A DNA stretch of 64,000 nucleotides from Bartonella sp. HY328 (GCF_025449335.1 NZ_CP104883.1:3030501-3094500); one strand, 5' to 3'; shown: positions 27,589 to 36,859, numbered from the stretch's first letter. Numbers and translations: made by a program. The notes: generated by a model not told the origin, from the letters alone.

Positions 27589-28860
27589 TTAAATATTTAA
27601 AAAATCAGGCACGCTATCAGCCGCTAGCAATTCCTCATAAGTAGGACGAGGGCGAATAACCGCAAATTCATTGTCGCTTACCAAAACTTCTGGCACCAAG
27701 AGTCTTGTATTATAGGTGCTAGACATCGCGGCACCATAGGCGCCAGCACTGGCAACAGCCAAAAGATCATTAGGGCCTAATTTGGGTACAATACGATCAA
27801 GCCCCAAATAATCACCGGTTTCACAAACAGGACCTACAATATCGGCACGAATAAATTCGTCACTTGGCGCTGGTTGATTAACCGGCAAAATCATATGCCA
27901 TGCATCATAAAGCGTTGGACGAATAAGGTCATTCATTGCGCCATCAACAATAAGAAAATTGCGGCCATCGCCTTTTTTTAAATAAATGACTGAAGTTACC
28001 AAAATGCCAGCATTGCCAGCAATATGGCGGCCGGGTTCACAAATAATTTTAACACCAAGTGGATCAATGTGCTTTTTTACAATTGCCGCATAATCATCAG
28101 TTGAGGGTGGTGGATCATTATCAAAACGATACGAAATACCAAGACCACCACCAACATCAACATGATGTAAATCATGACCATCATTTTTTAGCTGGCGAAC
28201 AAGATCAGCCGTAATAGCAAAGGCACTATCAAAAGGTTCAAGATCACAAATCTGGCTACCAATATGCACATCAACACCGCGAATGGCTAAACCTTGCAGG
28301 CTTGATGCCAAATTATAAGTTTCACGCGCATTTTTTAGCGGAATGCCAAATTTGTTTTCTGATTTTCCAGTTGAAATTTTCTTATGGGTTTTTGCATCAA
28401 CATCGGGATTGATACGAATTGAAATAGGCGCCACCTTCCCCATGGCTGTCGCGCGCTGCGATAGCTGTATAAGCTCAGGTTCTGACTCCACATTAAAACA
28501 ATAAATGCCTTGCGATAGCGCATAGTCCATTTCTTCAATGGTTTTACCAACGCCAGAATAAACAATTTTTTGCGGGATAATACCAGCTGCCAATGCACGG
28601 CGTAACTCGCCTTGCGAAACAACATCAGCCCCTGCCCCTTCATTGGCAAGCAATTTTAAAATTGCCTGATTGGAGTTGGCTTTTAAGGCATAGGCTATTA
28701 ACGCATTACAGCCAGCAAAACTCTTTGCATAATCGCGGTATTTCTTACGCAGACTATTAGCCGAATAGCAATAAAATGGCGTACCAACCTTGGCAGCAAT
28801 TGTTTCGAGTGGCAAATCTTCAGCATGAAGCTTGCCGTCTTTATATTTGAAATAATCCAC
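27589..28860 (-). CDS. lysA: Diaminopimelate decarboxylase
   Basis: This 423-residue PLP enzyme makes L-lysine from meso-diaminopimelate. The PLP lysine is in IAYALKANSN (Lys60). The phosphate loop is HVDVGGGLGISY. EPGRHIAGNAGILV and the substrate Cys in GPVCETGDYLG (near 344) are present. It is complete in length. It lies 13 bases downstream of the lptM lipoprotein gene, an adjacency common in alphaproteobacteria. Confidence 0.97.
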   Translation of the reverse strand: MDYFKYKDGKLHAEDLPLETIAAKVGTPFYCYSANSLRKKYRDYAKSFAGCNALIAYALKANSNQAILKLLANEGAGADVVSQGELRRALAAGIIPQKIVYSGVGKTIEEMDYALSQGIYCFNVESEPELIQLSQRATAMGKVAPISIRINPDVDAKTHKKISTGKSENKFGIPLKNARETYNLASSLQGLAIRGVDVHIGSQICDLEPFDSAFAITADLVRQLKNDGHDLHHVDVGGGLGISYRFDNDPPPSTDDYAAIVKKHIDPLGVKIICEPGRHIAGNAGILVTSVIYLKKGDGRNFLIVDGAMNDLIRPTLYDAWHMILPVNQPAPSDEFIRADIVGPVCETGDYLGLDRIVPKLGPNDLLAVASAGAYGAAMSSTYNTRLLVPEVLVSDNEFAVIRPRPTYEELLAADSVPDFLNI

Positions 28861-28873
28861 GCTTAAAATCCGA

Positions 28874-29056
28874 CTACTTAATCAAACCATCAAGAATAAA
28901 AGGCTTATCTTCTCTTGGTTTTTGTACTTTTTCACCATTAGCATTTTCAATTATTGAAGATGGTGGTGGCTCAAGTGGCCCTTTACGACCACAACCTGCT
29001 AAAGCCAACCCACAAAAGGCGGTTACGAGTGATAAGGTGAGAAGGCGTTTCGTCAT
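28874..29056 (-). CDS. lptM: Small lipoprotein LptM (YifL-like)
   Basis: This lipoprotein of about 60 residues has signal sequence MTKRLLTLSLVTAFCGLALAGC. The lipobox LAGC is followed by the family motif GRKGPLEPPP. LptM helps assemble the LptD/E lipopolysaccharide translocon at the outer membrane. The start is ATG at 29056, chosen to give a normal lipoprotein signal; a TTG 18 bases upstream is also open. It is directly upstream of lysA, as in many proteobacteria. Confidence 0.88.
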   Translation of the reverse strand: MTKRLLTLSLVTAFCGLALAGCGRKGPLEPPPSSIIENANGEKVQKPREDKPFILDGLIK

Positions 29057-29291
29057 CCCAAAAATTCCAATCAAATAAGCAATTATTGATAAATATTACC
29101 AACCAAAGGAATAACTATCTTTATTAAAATAAGACAGTATTTATCCATGAAAAAATTCTTATCCTGCACATTTAGCTTTTAGCGCATTGTTTTGCAAGAC
29201 GATGCGCAATTTACCAGCGTAATCTTTGCGATAAAATGCAAAAGGTTTTTAAAAACCTTAACCGATATAAACTTGTCTTGATATTCGAGCA

Positions 29292-29873
29292 TTAAATCCA
29301 GTCAAGTTTACCATCTTCAAAGCGTAAAATATGGTCTTGCGGCACAGAATCATTAGAGGCTTCTTTTTCACTCAAACCGCCATAAATGTTAAAAAGCGAA
29401 CGAATACAGCCACCATGGGTTACCACAACGCTTTTATCACGCACATTGGACATAAATTGTTCAATACGATTGCGCAGCATAGCATAGCTTTCTGCGTGTT
29501 GACCGGGGGGTAAAAAATTCCATTTATCTTTAGCGCGGGCTGCTAAAAGTTCTGAATGTTCAACCCCAATTTCGCTTTCCGTAAAGCCCTGCCAGTCACC
29601 AAAATTAAGTTCCATCAATAAATCATCAAGGCGATAGGCTTGAGGATCAAGCCCCATGGCGCCGCGGATTAGCTCCATAGTTTCACGCGTGCGACCAAGT
29701 GGACTTGCAACAAAATCAAATCCTTCACCATCACCAATAAGATTATGGAGTTTTATGCCATTGCCCTTGGCTTGTGCGCGACCTATATCATTGATCGGCT
29801 GATCTACTTGTCCCTGAATACGACCAGACACATTCCAATCCGTTTGTCCGTGTCGCGAAAAATAGATAAGCAT
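29292..29873 (-). CDS. Histidine phosphatase family protein
   Basis: This 193-residue protein of the phosphoglycerate-mutase-like superfamily has the catalytic RHG motif in FSRHGQTDWN (His8) and the second catalytic His in VVTHGGCIRSLF (near 155). The Arg in SPLGRTRETMELI is also present. It is a cofactor-dependent phosphatase type; the substrate cannot be told from the sequence. It is separated from fabI by 78 bases and may share its transcript. Confidence 0.9.
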   Translation of the reverse strand: MLIYFSRHGQTDWNVSGRIQGQVDQPINDIGRAQAKGNGIKLHNLIGDGEGFDFVASPLGRTRETMELIRGAMGLDPQAYRLDDLLMELNFGDWQGFTESEIGVEHSELLAARAKDKWNFLPPGQHAESYAMLRNRIEQFMSNVRDKSVVVTHGGCIRSLFNIYGGLSEKEASNDSVPQDHILRFEDGKLDWI

Positions 29874-29951
29874 GGCTAGAAATCTCCTCTTTATAGCTCT
29901 GCATGCGACTTTATAGACTAAGACGCATGCAGTATAGAGGAATTTTTATTT

Positions 29952-30839
29952 TTAGTCCTTGATAACTGAAATATCTGGCGCATCAACGGCTTTCATACCA
30001 ATGACATGATAGCCAGAATCCGCGTGGTGAACTTCACCGGTTACCGAACGCGACAGATCAGAAATGAAATAGACACCAACATCGCCCACTTCTTCAATAG
30101 TAACAGTACGGCGCAATGGTGAATTATATTCGTTCCATTTCAAAATATAACGGAAATCACCAATACCTGATGCCGCAAGAGTTTTGATAGGACCTGCAGA
30201 AATCGCATTTACGCGAATATTCTTTGGACCAAGATCAACAGCCAAATATTTTACACTTGCTTCAAGTGCAGCTTTTGCAACGCCCATAACATTATAATTA
30301 GGCATAACTTTTTCAGCACCATAATAAGTGAGTGTGATGATTGAACCACCGTCATTCATCAATTTTTCGGCACGCTGGGCAATCGCCGTCAGCGAGTAAA
30401 CCGAAATATTCATGGTCATGGCAAAATTTGCTTCGCTAGTATCGACATAACGGCCGGTAAGCTCGTCCTTGTCAGAAAAGCCAATAGCATGGATGACAAA
30501 ATCAATTTTGCCCCATTTTTCAGCAATCACGTCAAAGACAGCATCAATGGTTGCAGCATCGGAAACATCGCAATGACCGCACACTAGGCCACCTAATTCT
30601 TGAGCAAGCGGCTCGACCCGTTTTTTCATGGCATCACCTTGATAGGTGAAAGCAAGTTCAGCACCAGCATCGTGGGCTGCTTTGGCAATACCCCAAGCAA
30701 TCGAGCGATTATTTGCAAGACCAAATACTATACCGCGCTTTCCACTCAACAAGCCTTTAGTCTTATTTTGATTTTCTGTTGTCGTCACGTTCTTGTTTGC
30801 CCCAACTCTATCATTTGTCACAAGACCATTGATGGTCAT
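29952..30839 (-). CDS. fabI: Enoyl-ACP reductase (NADH), FabI
   Basis: This 295-residue short-chain dehydrogenase-fold enzyme catalyses the last reduction in fatty-acid elongation and is the family targeted by triclosan. The nucleotide motif is GKRGIVFGLANNRSIAWGIA. The catalytic pair Tyr-X6-Lys is in YNVMGVAKAAL. SAGPIKTLAASGI follows. There is an N-terminal extension of about 28 residues before GLLSGKRG compared with usual FabI; whether translation starts there or later is uncertain. The ATG at 30839 has a GGAA upstream. Confidence 0.94.
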   Translation of the reverse strand: MTINGLVTNDRVGANKNVTTTENQNKTKGLLSGKRGIVFGLANNRSIAWGIAKAAHDAGAELAFTYQGDAMKKRVEPLAQELGGLVCGHCDVSDAATIDAVFDVIAEKWGKIDFVIHAIGFSDKDELTGRYVDTSEANFAMTMNISVYSLTAIAQRAEKLMNDGGSIITLTYYGAEKVMPNYNVMGVAKAALEASVKYLAVDLGPKNIRVNAISAGPIKTLAASGIGDFRYILKWNEYNSPLRRTVTIEEVGDVGVYFISDLSRSVTGEVHHADSGYHVIGMKAVDAPDISVIKD

Positions 30840-30845
30840 TGACAA

Positions 30846-31147
30846 GTTCCTGTATTTAAACCCTGTATTTTAAACAATGCAATATTGTCTTGAGCCTATG
30901 CCATAGCTTTAACTTTTCTTCAAGCAAATGGCAAAAATTTTATTAGAAAATAACCCATCCATAACAAAATTATGATAACCTTTGTCAATTCCCACAGGTT
31001 TAAACTTAAATTTTCAGAGCTTTTAATTGAGATATTTTTTTTGCAACTCTATTAATTCAACAGCAAAACCAAAAAATTTAAGCTGTTGAATATGTTTATT
31101 TTTATATCATTTAATTATAATAAATTTAATTACATAGTAACACTTGA
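30846..31147. other. Spacer between pgm and fabI
   Basis: This 302-base AT-rich stretch carries an inverted repeat TTCAACAGC / GCTGTTGAA at 31056-31090. It may end the pgm transcript, though the U-tract is weak. There is no gene. Confidence 0.55.
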
Positions 31148-32776
31148 TTAAGTAATTACACTGGGCTTATCGCGACCAAGCTTGGTATGCAAATCGGTTA
31201 ACTCATTAGCGATAGAGACGAGCTTAGCCAAGGCAACTTGCGTATCAAGATTATGGTTTTGTGCATCACGCTCATAATGTTCCATATAAAGACGTAAAGT
31301 CGCGCCCTGTGTACCCGTACCCGATAAACGAAACACAATACGTGCACCGCCATCAAAGAAAATACGAATACCTTGATGGGCACTCACCGAACCATCAATA
31401 GTATCATGATAGGAAAAATCATCAGCCTTGCTGATGGTTAAACCTTGAAACTCTTTGCCAACAAGGGCTGTAAGACTATTACGTAATGTCTCCATAAGGT
31501 CTTGAGCAGCTTTTGTATCAACTTCCTCATAGTCATGGCGCGAATAATAATTGCGGCCAAAACGCGCCCAATGCGCACCAATAATCTCCTTGACGCTTTT
31601 TTGACTTGCTGCAAGGATATTAAGCCAAAATAGCACAGCCCAAAGACCATCCTTTTCACGCACATGGTTAGAACCTGTACCAAAACTTTCTTCACCGCAA
31701 AAAGTAACCTTGTCAGCATCTAACAAATTGCCAAAAAATTTCCATCCTGTTGGCGTTTCAAACATATTGATTTTAAGATCTTCCGCAACACGGTCTGCCG
31801 CTTCACTGGTTGGCATCGAGCGTGCAATACCGCTCACCTTATCTTTATAAGCCTTTACAAGGTTGGCATTGGCAGCAATAACGGCCAAAGAATCAGACGG
31901 CGTTACAAATATATCGCGGCCAATAATAAGATTGCGGTCGCCATCGCCATCAGATGCTGCGCCAAGATCTGGCGCTTTTGGCGACAACATTAATTCATAA
32001 AGATCATGGGCATGCACAAGATTGGGATCTGGATGATGGCCGCCAAAATCAGGCAATGGCACGGCATTAACCACACTGCCTTTGGCAAAGCCTAAGCGGT
32101 TTTCAAAAATTTCAAGACCATAGGGACCGGTAACTGCATGCATAGCATCAAAGCGTATGGTAAGCCCTTCGCCAACCTTGGCTTTAATTAAATTAAAGTC
32201 AAAGAGCTCTTCCATGAGATCCGCATAATCTTTAACCGGATCAATAATTTCTACCACCATATCACCGATAAGGTAATGTCCAGTAACATCAAGATCGATA
32301 TCTTCACTATCTTCAATTAAATATTCATCAATAACTTTGGATCGCGCAAATATGGCATTGGTGACTTTTTCAGGTGCCGGACCACCATTGGCAATATTAT
32401 ATTTAATGCCAAAATCGCCATTTGGTCCACCCATATTATGGCTGGCCGACAGAATAATTCCACCAAGTGCTTTAAACTTTCGAATAAGATGAGAAGCTGC
32501 TGGCGTAGACAAAATGCCGCCACGACCAATCATTAATTTTTCAAAACCATTGGCAGCGGCCATTTTAATCAGTTTTTGGATAACTTCACGATTATAATAA
32601 CGCCCATCTCCACCAACAATGAGCAAGGCTCCGGCTTTTTCTCCCACACAGTCAAAAATTGACTGAATAAAATTTTCGGCATAATTCTTGGTCTGGAACA
32701 CGCTTACTTTTTTACGAAGCCCAGAAGTTCCAGGATTCTGATCAGAAAATGGCTCTGTTTTAATACGCTGTAACAT
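31148..32776 (-). CDS. pgm: Phosphoglucomutase (alpha-D-glucose phosphate)
   Basis: This 542-residue enzyme interconverts glucose 1-phosphate and glucose 6-phosphate. The active-site phosphoserine lies in LSASHNMGGPNGDFGIK (near 122). The metal loop is ASDGDGDRNLI (near 280). The sugar-binding loop CGEESFGTGSNHVREKDG and the C-terminal phosphate loop RLSGTGTQGATLR are also present. It provides glucose 1-phosphate for UDP-glucose, which links to ugd in the same window, and for glycogen or surface sugars. It is monocistronic. Confidence 0.96.
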   Translation of the reverse strand: MLQRIKTEPFSDQNPGTSGLRKKVSVFQTKNYAENFIQSIFDCVGEKAGALLIVGGDGRYYNREVIQKLIKMAAANGFEKLMIGRGGILSTPAASHLIRKFKALGGIILSASHNMGGPNGDFGIKYNIANGGPAPEKVTNAIFARSKVIDEYLIEDSEDIDLDVTGHYLIGDMVVEIIDPVKDYADLMEELFDFNLIKAKVGEGLTIRFDAMHAVTGPYGLEIFENRLGFAKGSVVNAVPLPDFGGHHPDPNLVHAHDLYELMLSPKAPDLGAASDGDGDRNLIIGRDIFVTPSDSLAVIAANANLVKAYKDKVSGIARSMPTSEAADRVAEDLKINMFETPTGWKFFGNLLDADKVTFCGEESFGTGSNHVREKDGLWAVLFWLNILAASQKSVKEIIGAHWARFGRNYYSRHDYEEVDTKAAQDLMETLRNSLTALVGKEFQGLTISKADDFSYHDTIDGSVSAHQGIRIFFDGGARIVFRLSGTGTQGATLRLYMEHYERDAQNHNLDTQVALAKLVSIANELTDLHTKLGRDKPSVIT

Positions 32777-33258
32777 AAAATTATCCAGTTTTTAAATTCA
32801 ACTTAAATAGCATAATAGCTTAAGCGTAACAAAATACCAATATGATATTAAGCCACAGTTATTGCACCTTTTAGTAATGCACTTTATTAATATTGATTAC
32901 TGCTGGCTTTTTTGCCGTTATCTTCTTTAAGGTTGGCTTTTTATCGGTGGAGGTTGCCGGATTTTTTGAATAATGATCATAAAAATTACCGAAACAGGCA
33001 AATAGAAAATCCTCGATAAGACAACGACTATATTTTTAAATTATAACGACCATAAGCCCAGATTATCGGTCTTCACTCGGCTAAGATTACATTTTTTATT
33101 TATTCTAAATATACTAAAATCCTTTGACTATAATCAAAAATTTAGTTAATAATGCAGCTATTAGACTAACCATTTTCCAATAGCCTTATTGCGTTGATGA
33201 ACCTTTCTGTTTTGCAGGTAAGGCTATTTTTTATTATAATCTTTAGGAGTAATTTATT
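32777..33258. other. Divergent spacer pgm / peroxiredoxin
   Basis: This 482-base spacer has the promoters of both genes and the leader hairpin at 33179-33234. A short block near 32929-32972 resembles one near 37514-37595. No gene is seen. Confidence 0.55.
33179..33234 (+). terminator. Terminator-like leader hairpin before peroxiredoxin
   Basis: A perfect 10-base stem AATAGCCTTA / TAAGGCTATT with a 30-base loop is followed by a T-run and then, 25 bases on, by the peroxiredoxin start. It could be an attenuator or the end of an upstream small transcript. Confidence 0.5.
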
Positions 33259-33801
33259 ATGATGATCGGTAGAAAAGTTCCTGATGTTACATTTCGCACT
33301 CGTATTCGCGATGAATCAATCGGGGGCTCTAATCCTTACCGTTGGCAAGATGTGACATCAGCTGATTATTTTGCAAATAAGCGTGTTATTCTTTTTTCTC
33401 TACCAGGGGCTTTTACCCCAACCTGCTCAACCTTCCAATTGCCTGATTTTGAAAAACTATATCCTGATTTTCAAGCGCTTGGCATTGATGCTATTTATTG
33501 CCTTTCAGTCAATGATGCGTTTGTCATGAATGCATGGGGCAAGCAGCAAGGCGTGCAAAACATTAAACTTATTCCAGATGGTTCTGGCGAATTTACCCGC
33601 AGAATGGGCATGCTAGTGCGCAAAGATAATGTTGGTTTTGGCTTGCGTTCATGGCGTTATGCTGCGGTTATCAATAATGGTACTATTGAACAATGGTTTG
33701 AAGAAGAAGGCTTGAGCGATAATTGCGATAGCGATCCTTATGGTGCATCATCACCACAAAATATTTTGGAAGTTTTAAAAGCAGAAGCTGCAGCAGCTTA
33801 A
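33259..33801 (+). CDS. Peroxiredoxin, Prx5-like
   Basis: This 180-residue thiol peroxidase of the AhpC/TSA superfamily, Prx5 subgroup, has the peroxidatic Cys in PGAFTPTCSTFQLPDF (Cys56). Other cysteines are near residues 81 and 161, so a resolving partner is possible. VNDAFVMNAWGKQQG is typical of the Prx5 group. It reduces peroxides in the cytoplasm, probably with glutathione or glutaredoxin. An AGGAG ribosome site precedes the ATG. An unusual terminator-like hairpin sits in its leader, and a strong terminator follows. Confidence 0.93.
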   Translation: MMIGRKVPDVTFRTRIRDESIGGSNPYRWQDVTSADYFANKRVILFSLPGAFTPTCSTFQLPDFEKLYPDFQALGIDAIYCLSVNDAFVMNAWGKQQGVQNIKLIPDGSGEFTRRMGMLVRKDNVGFGLRSWRYAAVINNGTIEQWFEEEGLSDNCDSDPYGASSPQNILEVLKAEAAAA

Positions 33802-33853
33802 TAGGTCACACCGACAGCCTAAAGTCAAACCTTACAATTATTTCTTAAGATAA

Positions 33854-33886
33854 AAGGCGTCTGCATTGCGACAATGCAGACGCCTT
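33854..33886. terminator. Terminator between peroxiredoxin and bioY
   Basis: AAGGCGTCTGCATTG and CAATGCAGACGCCTT form a perfect 15-base stem around a three-base loop, between convergent genes. Confidence 0.93.
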
Positions 33887-33899
33887 AATTTTATGAAAT

Positions 33900-34502
33900 T
33901 TAATCAAATATCTTTTTCCAGTCATCAATTTTTTTAGCTGCATCAGATCCAAATTGACCTGGCAACGCTTTATGCAGCACTTTTAAAATACCAAAAACAA
34001 TCGCGACTTTAACAAGATCTATGGGTATAAAAGCTAGATTGGCTAAAATTATTTGCCACAAAGTTGTGTTAATTGCCATAATGCGCGACCAAAAGTATAG
34101 CCAAACGATACCAAAGAAATAAACCGTGAAAATACCGCCAAGTATAAGTGCAATAATTTCCTTAACAGGTGTAATATTATTGCGAAAGAGATTAAATAAA
34201 AAACCTATAACCGCAGCGCCAAAAGCCCAGCCAACGAAATAACCTGCGGTAGCGCCCATAAAAACGCCAAGACCACCACGGCCTCCCGACAAAATCGGCA
34301 AACCCACGGCAACCAAAATCCAGATGATTAAAATGGCGCAAACTCCGCGCTTTACTCCCAATAAAGCACCGGCAAGCATAACCCCAAGACTTTGCGTGGT
34401 AATTGGCACTGGAATGAAGGGAATAGTAAAAGCCGGTATAAAACCAAGTACAATGATAAAGGCCGCCATTAATGCGATAAGCACTACATCTTTTATAGTC
34501 AC
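33900..34502 (-). CDS. bioY: Biotin transporter BioY
   Basis: This is the roughly 200-residue substrate-binding membrane subunit of an ECF-type biotin uptake system, with six membrane segments. The BioY signature region PVPITTQSLGVMLAGALLG is followed by GLPILSGGRGGLGVFMGATAGYFVGW. The GTG at 34502 is preferred because AAGGAAAT precedes it; an upstream in-frame ATG at 34565 would add 21 residues with no membrane character. A MarR-family gene lies upstream on the same strand. BioM/BioN energising subunits are not in the window, and BioY can act alone. Confidence 0.9.
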   Translation of the reverse strand: MTIKDVVLIALMAAFIIVLGFIPAFTIPFIPVPITTQSLGVMLAGALLGVKRGVCAILIIWILVAVGLPILSGGRGGLGVFMGATAGYFVGWAFGAAVIGFLFNLFRNNITPVKEIIALILGGIFTVYFFGIVWLYFWSRIMAINTTLWQIILANLAFIPIDLVKVAIVFGILKVLHKALPGQFGSDAAKKIDDWKKIFD

Positions 34503-34564
34503 GCCAATTTCCTTTTTGTTACAGATTTTAGTAATATACCAGCTTTCCAAATTCAATTGAAGCA

Positions 34565-34580
34565 CTTAGTGTTAACTAAG
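34565..34580. promoter_or_regulatory. Palindrome between marR and bioY
   Basis: CTTAGT-GTTA-ACTAAG is a perfect 6-base inverted repeat, of the form bound by MarR dimers, lying about 63 bases upstream of the bioY GTG. Its assignment to the adjacent MarR is inference. Confidence 0.4.
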
Positions 34581-34631
34581 ATTATGAAAAGCCTCAACAC
34601 GATCATTTTGAGAAGTTTAGAAAATCAATCT

Positions 34632-35075
34632 TTACGAAGATTGCATCTCTTCAATTTCGTGCAGAAGTGTCAAAAGTTGCTGAAATTTTTCCTTCCCAAA
34701 CCGCTCGACAAATGCACCATAAATTGCCTCTCCAACTGGGGTAATCTTATCTATCATCTCTATTCCCTCCCTCGAAAGTGCAAGCAAGGATCGCCGGCTA
34801 TCAGATGGGTCTTTTTCGCGAATGATAAAATCGCGCTTTTCAAGGGTCCGCAATATGCGCGTAAGACTTGGTGAAAGAATACAAGATCGATTAGCAAGCT
34901 CCGTCGCTTCAAGAGGCGACTCTTCTCGCAAAACGCGTAAAACGCGCCATTGCTGCTCAGTCATATCAAATTCTGCAAGCATGCTTCGCAAATCACGAGT
35001 GATAATTTCACGCGCACGTAAAAGACTGACAGCCAAGCAATTTTTAATAAAACTTATTTGCTCCATATTTTTCAT
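34632..35075 (-). CDS. MarR-family regulator, HpaR-like
   Basis: This winged-helix repressor has about 147 residues. The recognition region reads LEATELANRSCILSPSLTRI, and the wing IREKDPSDSRRSLLALS. The fit is best to the HpaR (homoprotocatechuate operon) branch of MarR, but no aromatic-degradation genes are nearby. The start is ATG at 35075, preceded by GAGGG; the frame is open 19 codons further upstream. It lies 129 bases upstream of bioY in the same direction. An inverted repeat, AATGCAAG / CTTGCATT at 35139-35163, sits in its own upstream region and could be an autoregulatory site. Confidence 0.85.
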   Translation of the reverse strand: MKNMEQISFIKNCLAVSLLRAREIITRDLRSMLAEFDMTEQQWRVLRVLREESPLEATELANRSCILSPSLTRILRTLEKRDFIIREKDPSDSRRSLLALSREGIEMIDKITPVGEAIYGAFVERFGKEKFQQLLTLLHEIEEMQSS

Positions 35076-35138
35076 TCTATTATTATCCCTCAAATCGGAC
35101 GAAACCAGAAAACCCAAAAAACGGAAGCACATATTGCA

Positions 35139-35163
35139 AATGCAAGCCCCTCAGACTTGCATT
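35139..35163. promoter_or_regulatory. Inverted repeat upstream of the HpaR-like gene
   Basis: AATGCAAG and CTTGCATT form an 8-base perfect inverted repeat separated by nine bases, about 65 bases upstream of the probable start. It is a candidate operator for autoregulation. Confidence 0.35.
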
Positions 35164-35605
35164 CGCGGCAGACAAGTTTTAGCAATTCTCAAGTTGCCAA
35201 TATTGCGCAACTATTGGCGTTCATTCTTCTAATATATGTGAAAGTAGTTTTTATGATGCTACCTGTTCTAACAGGGCTTATTTTTTTGGTGTCAAAAGGC
35301 TAAATCCATATTTTAGTTTTAGTCCCCACATCGGGACATAAAGACAAATACATAGCGCTGTCAAAACATTTTTTTTAACTTTAGTTTATAATCACATAAT
35401 GTTGAACAAATTCACAATCAATTTTGATTTACGAGGCATACATTTTATGACGCCCATTAAAAAGACAGCAATTAACCACAATACACCCTTACCACAACAC
35501 GCATTGATACATTTCCACTTGATTTCGTTAATTGCCAATTCCACTTCGCAAATATTTGATTTAAAGTAGATCAATAGCCAATCAATCGATCAGGGATTTT
35601 TCAAG
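35164..35605. other. Spacer between marR and the WWQW protein gene
   Basis: This stretch of about 440 bases is AT-rich. A 60-codon minus-strand open frame (35392-35574) has no recognisable features and is probably chance. The promoter for the gene at 35606 should be here. Confidence 0.5.
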
Positions 35606-36232
35606 ATGAAATTATTTTATGCAGTCCTTTTATTGAGTATTGGATTTTTTAATATTAATGCACCTGCAAATTCAACACCCCTTACCAGTATTAACACTGC
35701 AAACGGCGAAGATTTAAGCACACTTTCCATACGTTGGTGGCAATGGGTTACCAATGCTCCTGATGATTTAGATCCGCTTGCGGATGATACTGGCGCGCAT
35801 TGCAATTATGCTCAGTCAGGCGATGTCTTTTTTCTTGCTCCTAGCTATAGCTTCGACAAGGTAACACGCAACTGTATTATCCCTAAGGATAAATATATTT
35901 TTTTTCCAGTCATCAGCATCATGCGTTGGGATACTGGCGACGGCTTATCTTGCGATGACTTAAAAAAAGAAGTCAATGCTGCCATTAATAGCGCGAGAGA
36001 AATGCTCAGCGAAGTTGATGGTCAAAAACTTGATGGAACTCGTGCGGCCACCACAAGCTGTTTTACAATCCCCGGCGATGAAGACCATTACGCGTCCGAT
36101 GGTTATTGGATATTGCTGAACCCGCTAAGCGAAGGGCAACACCATTTACATTTTAAGGGCCTTATTGGTAATGAGGCAGCCATGGAAGATGAATATATGC
36201 AAGACATAGAATATAAAATCAATATAAAATAA
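35606..36232 (+). CDS. Secreted protein of unknown function with WWQW motif
   Basis: The protein has 208 residues and a clear Sec signal peptide (about 1-22, MKLFYAVLLLSIGFFNINAP). The mature part begins with LSIRWWQWVTNAPDDLDP, then GAHCNYAQSGDVFFLAP and NCIIPKDKYIFFPVIS. Several cysteines could form disulfides. The end is SEGQHHLHFKGLIGNEAAM. I do not recognise a named domain, though short secreted proteins with a WWQW start exist in other proteobacteria. A GATCAGGG stretch precedes the ATG. It is the first of several small exported proteins between 35.6 and 38.1 kb. Confidence 0.75.
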   Translation: MKLFYAVLLLSIGFFNINAPANSTPLTSINTANGEDLSTLSIRWWQWVTNAPDDLDPLADDTGAHCNYAQSGDVFFLAPSYSFDKVTRNCIIPKDKYIFFPVISIMRWDTGDGLSCDDLKKEVNAAINSAREMLSEVDGQKLDGTRAATTSCFTIPGDEDHYASDGYWILLNPLSEGQHHLHFKGLIGNEAAMEDEYMQDIEYKINIK

Positions 36233-36421
36233 AGCTGTAAATGTTAGTGAATTAAACTATTTAATAATCATTCTTGTAACAGCGTTAAAATACGCTATCT
36301 TATTAAAAATTAAAATCAAATATTATAAATTATCTTTTACATTATCCTTGGTTTTTACTCTCTTTTTTCAAGAGTTTGAGTATTAAGCAAATATTGAAAC
36401 GGAACTAAGTTAGGAAAATTT

Positions 36422-36754
36422 ATGAAGATCAAGCCAATTGATGATGGTGTTTATGTATGCGGTCAAATTGAACCAACAGATATGGCTGCTTTAAAGGAAT
36501 TTGGCATCGCGACGATTATTTGCAATCGCCCTGATGACGAGGAAGCTAATCAACCATCCTTTGCCGACATCAAAAAAGCTGCTGATGCTGCAGGCATAGC
36601 CACCTATTATATTCCAGTTGTGCCTATGGGTATTGCTGAGGAAGATCTTGACGCCATGCGTAATGCCATTGCTGAGGCTGAAAAGCCGCTGCTTGCGTTT
36701 TGTCGTTCTGGTGGTCGATCAAGCACCATCTATGGCCTTGTTACAGATAACTAA
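36422..36754 (+). CDS. Small cysteine-phosphatase-fold protein (Blh/TIGR01244 type)
   Basis: This 110-residue protein has the cradle-loop phosphatase fold seen in the N-terminal part of Blh-type proteins (DUF442). The P-loop is FCRSGGRSS with Cys94. The N-terminal IATIICNRPDDEEANQPS is typical of the family. Such proteins are annotated as sulfur transferases or phosphatases, and Blh fusions act in biofilm and sulfide responses. There is no fused metallo-beta-lactamase domain here. An AGGAAAATTT leader precedes the ATG. Confidence 0.85.
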   Translation: MKIKPIDDGVYVCGQIEPTDMAALKEFGIATIICNRPDDEEANQPSFADIKKAADAAGIATYYIPVVPMGIAEEDLDAMRNAIAEAEKPLLAFCRSGGRSSTIYGLVTDN

Positions 36755-36782
36755 TCTTAAAGTTACAAACGCTTAATAAAAA

Positions 36783-36815
36783 GACCTATCTGATCGATCA
36801 TGAAATCAGATAGGC
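36783..36815 (-). terminator. Terminator after the first SH3 protein
   Basis: GCCTATCTGAT and ATCAGATAGG pair on the minus strand and are followed by TCTTTTT. The hairpin also lies just after the convergent small phosphatase. Confidence 0.75.
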
Positions 36816-36859
36816 CAAGTGGTTAGCTTGATTATAGCTAACGGGGATTGGTGAAATTC

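Noticed and set aside
35392..35574. 60-codon minus-strand open frame before the WWQW gene
   Set aside because: One hydrophobic stretch but no start signal and no family; not supported.
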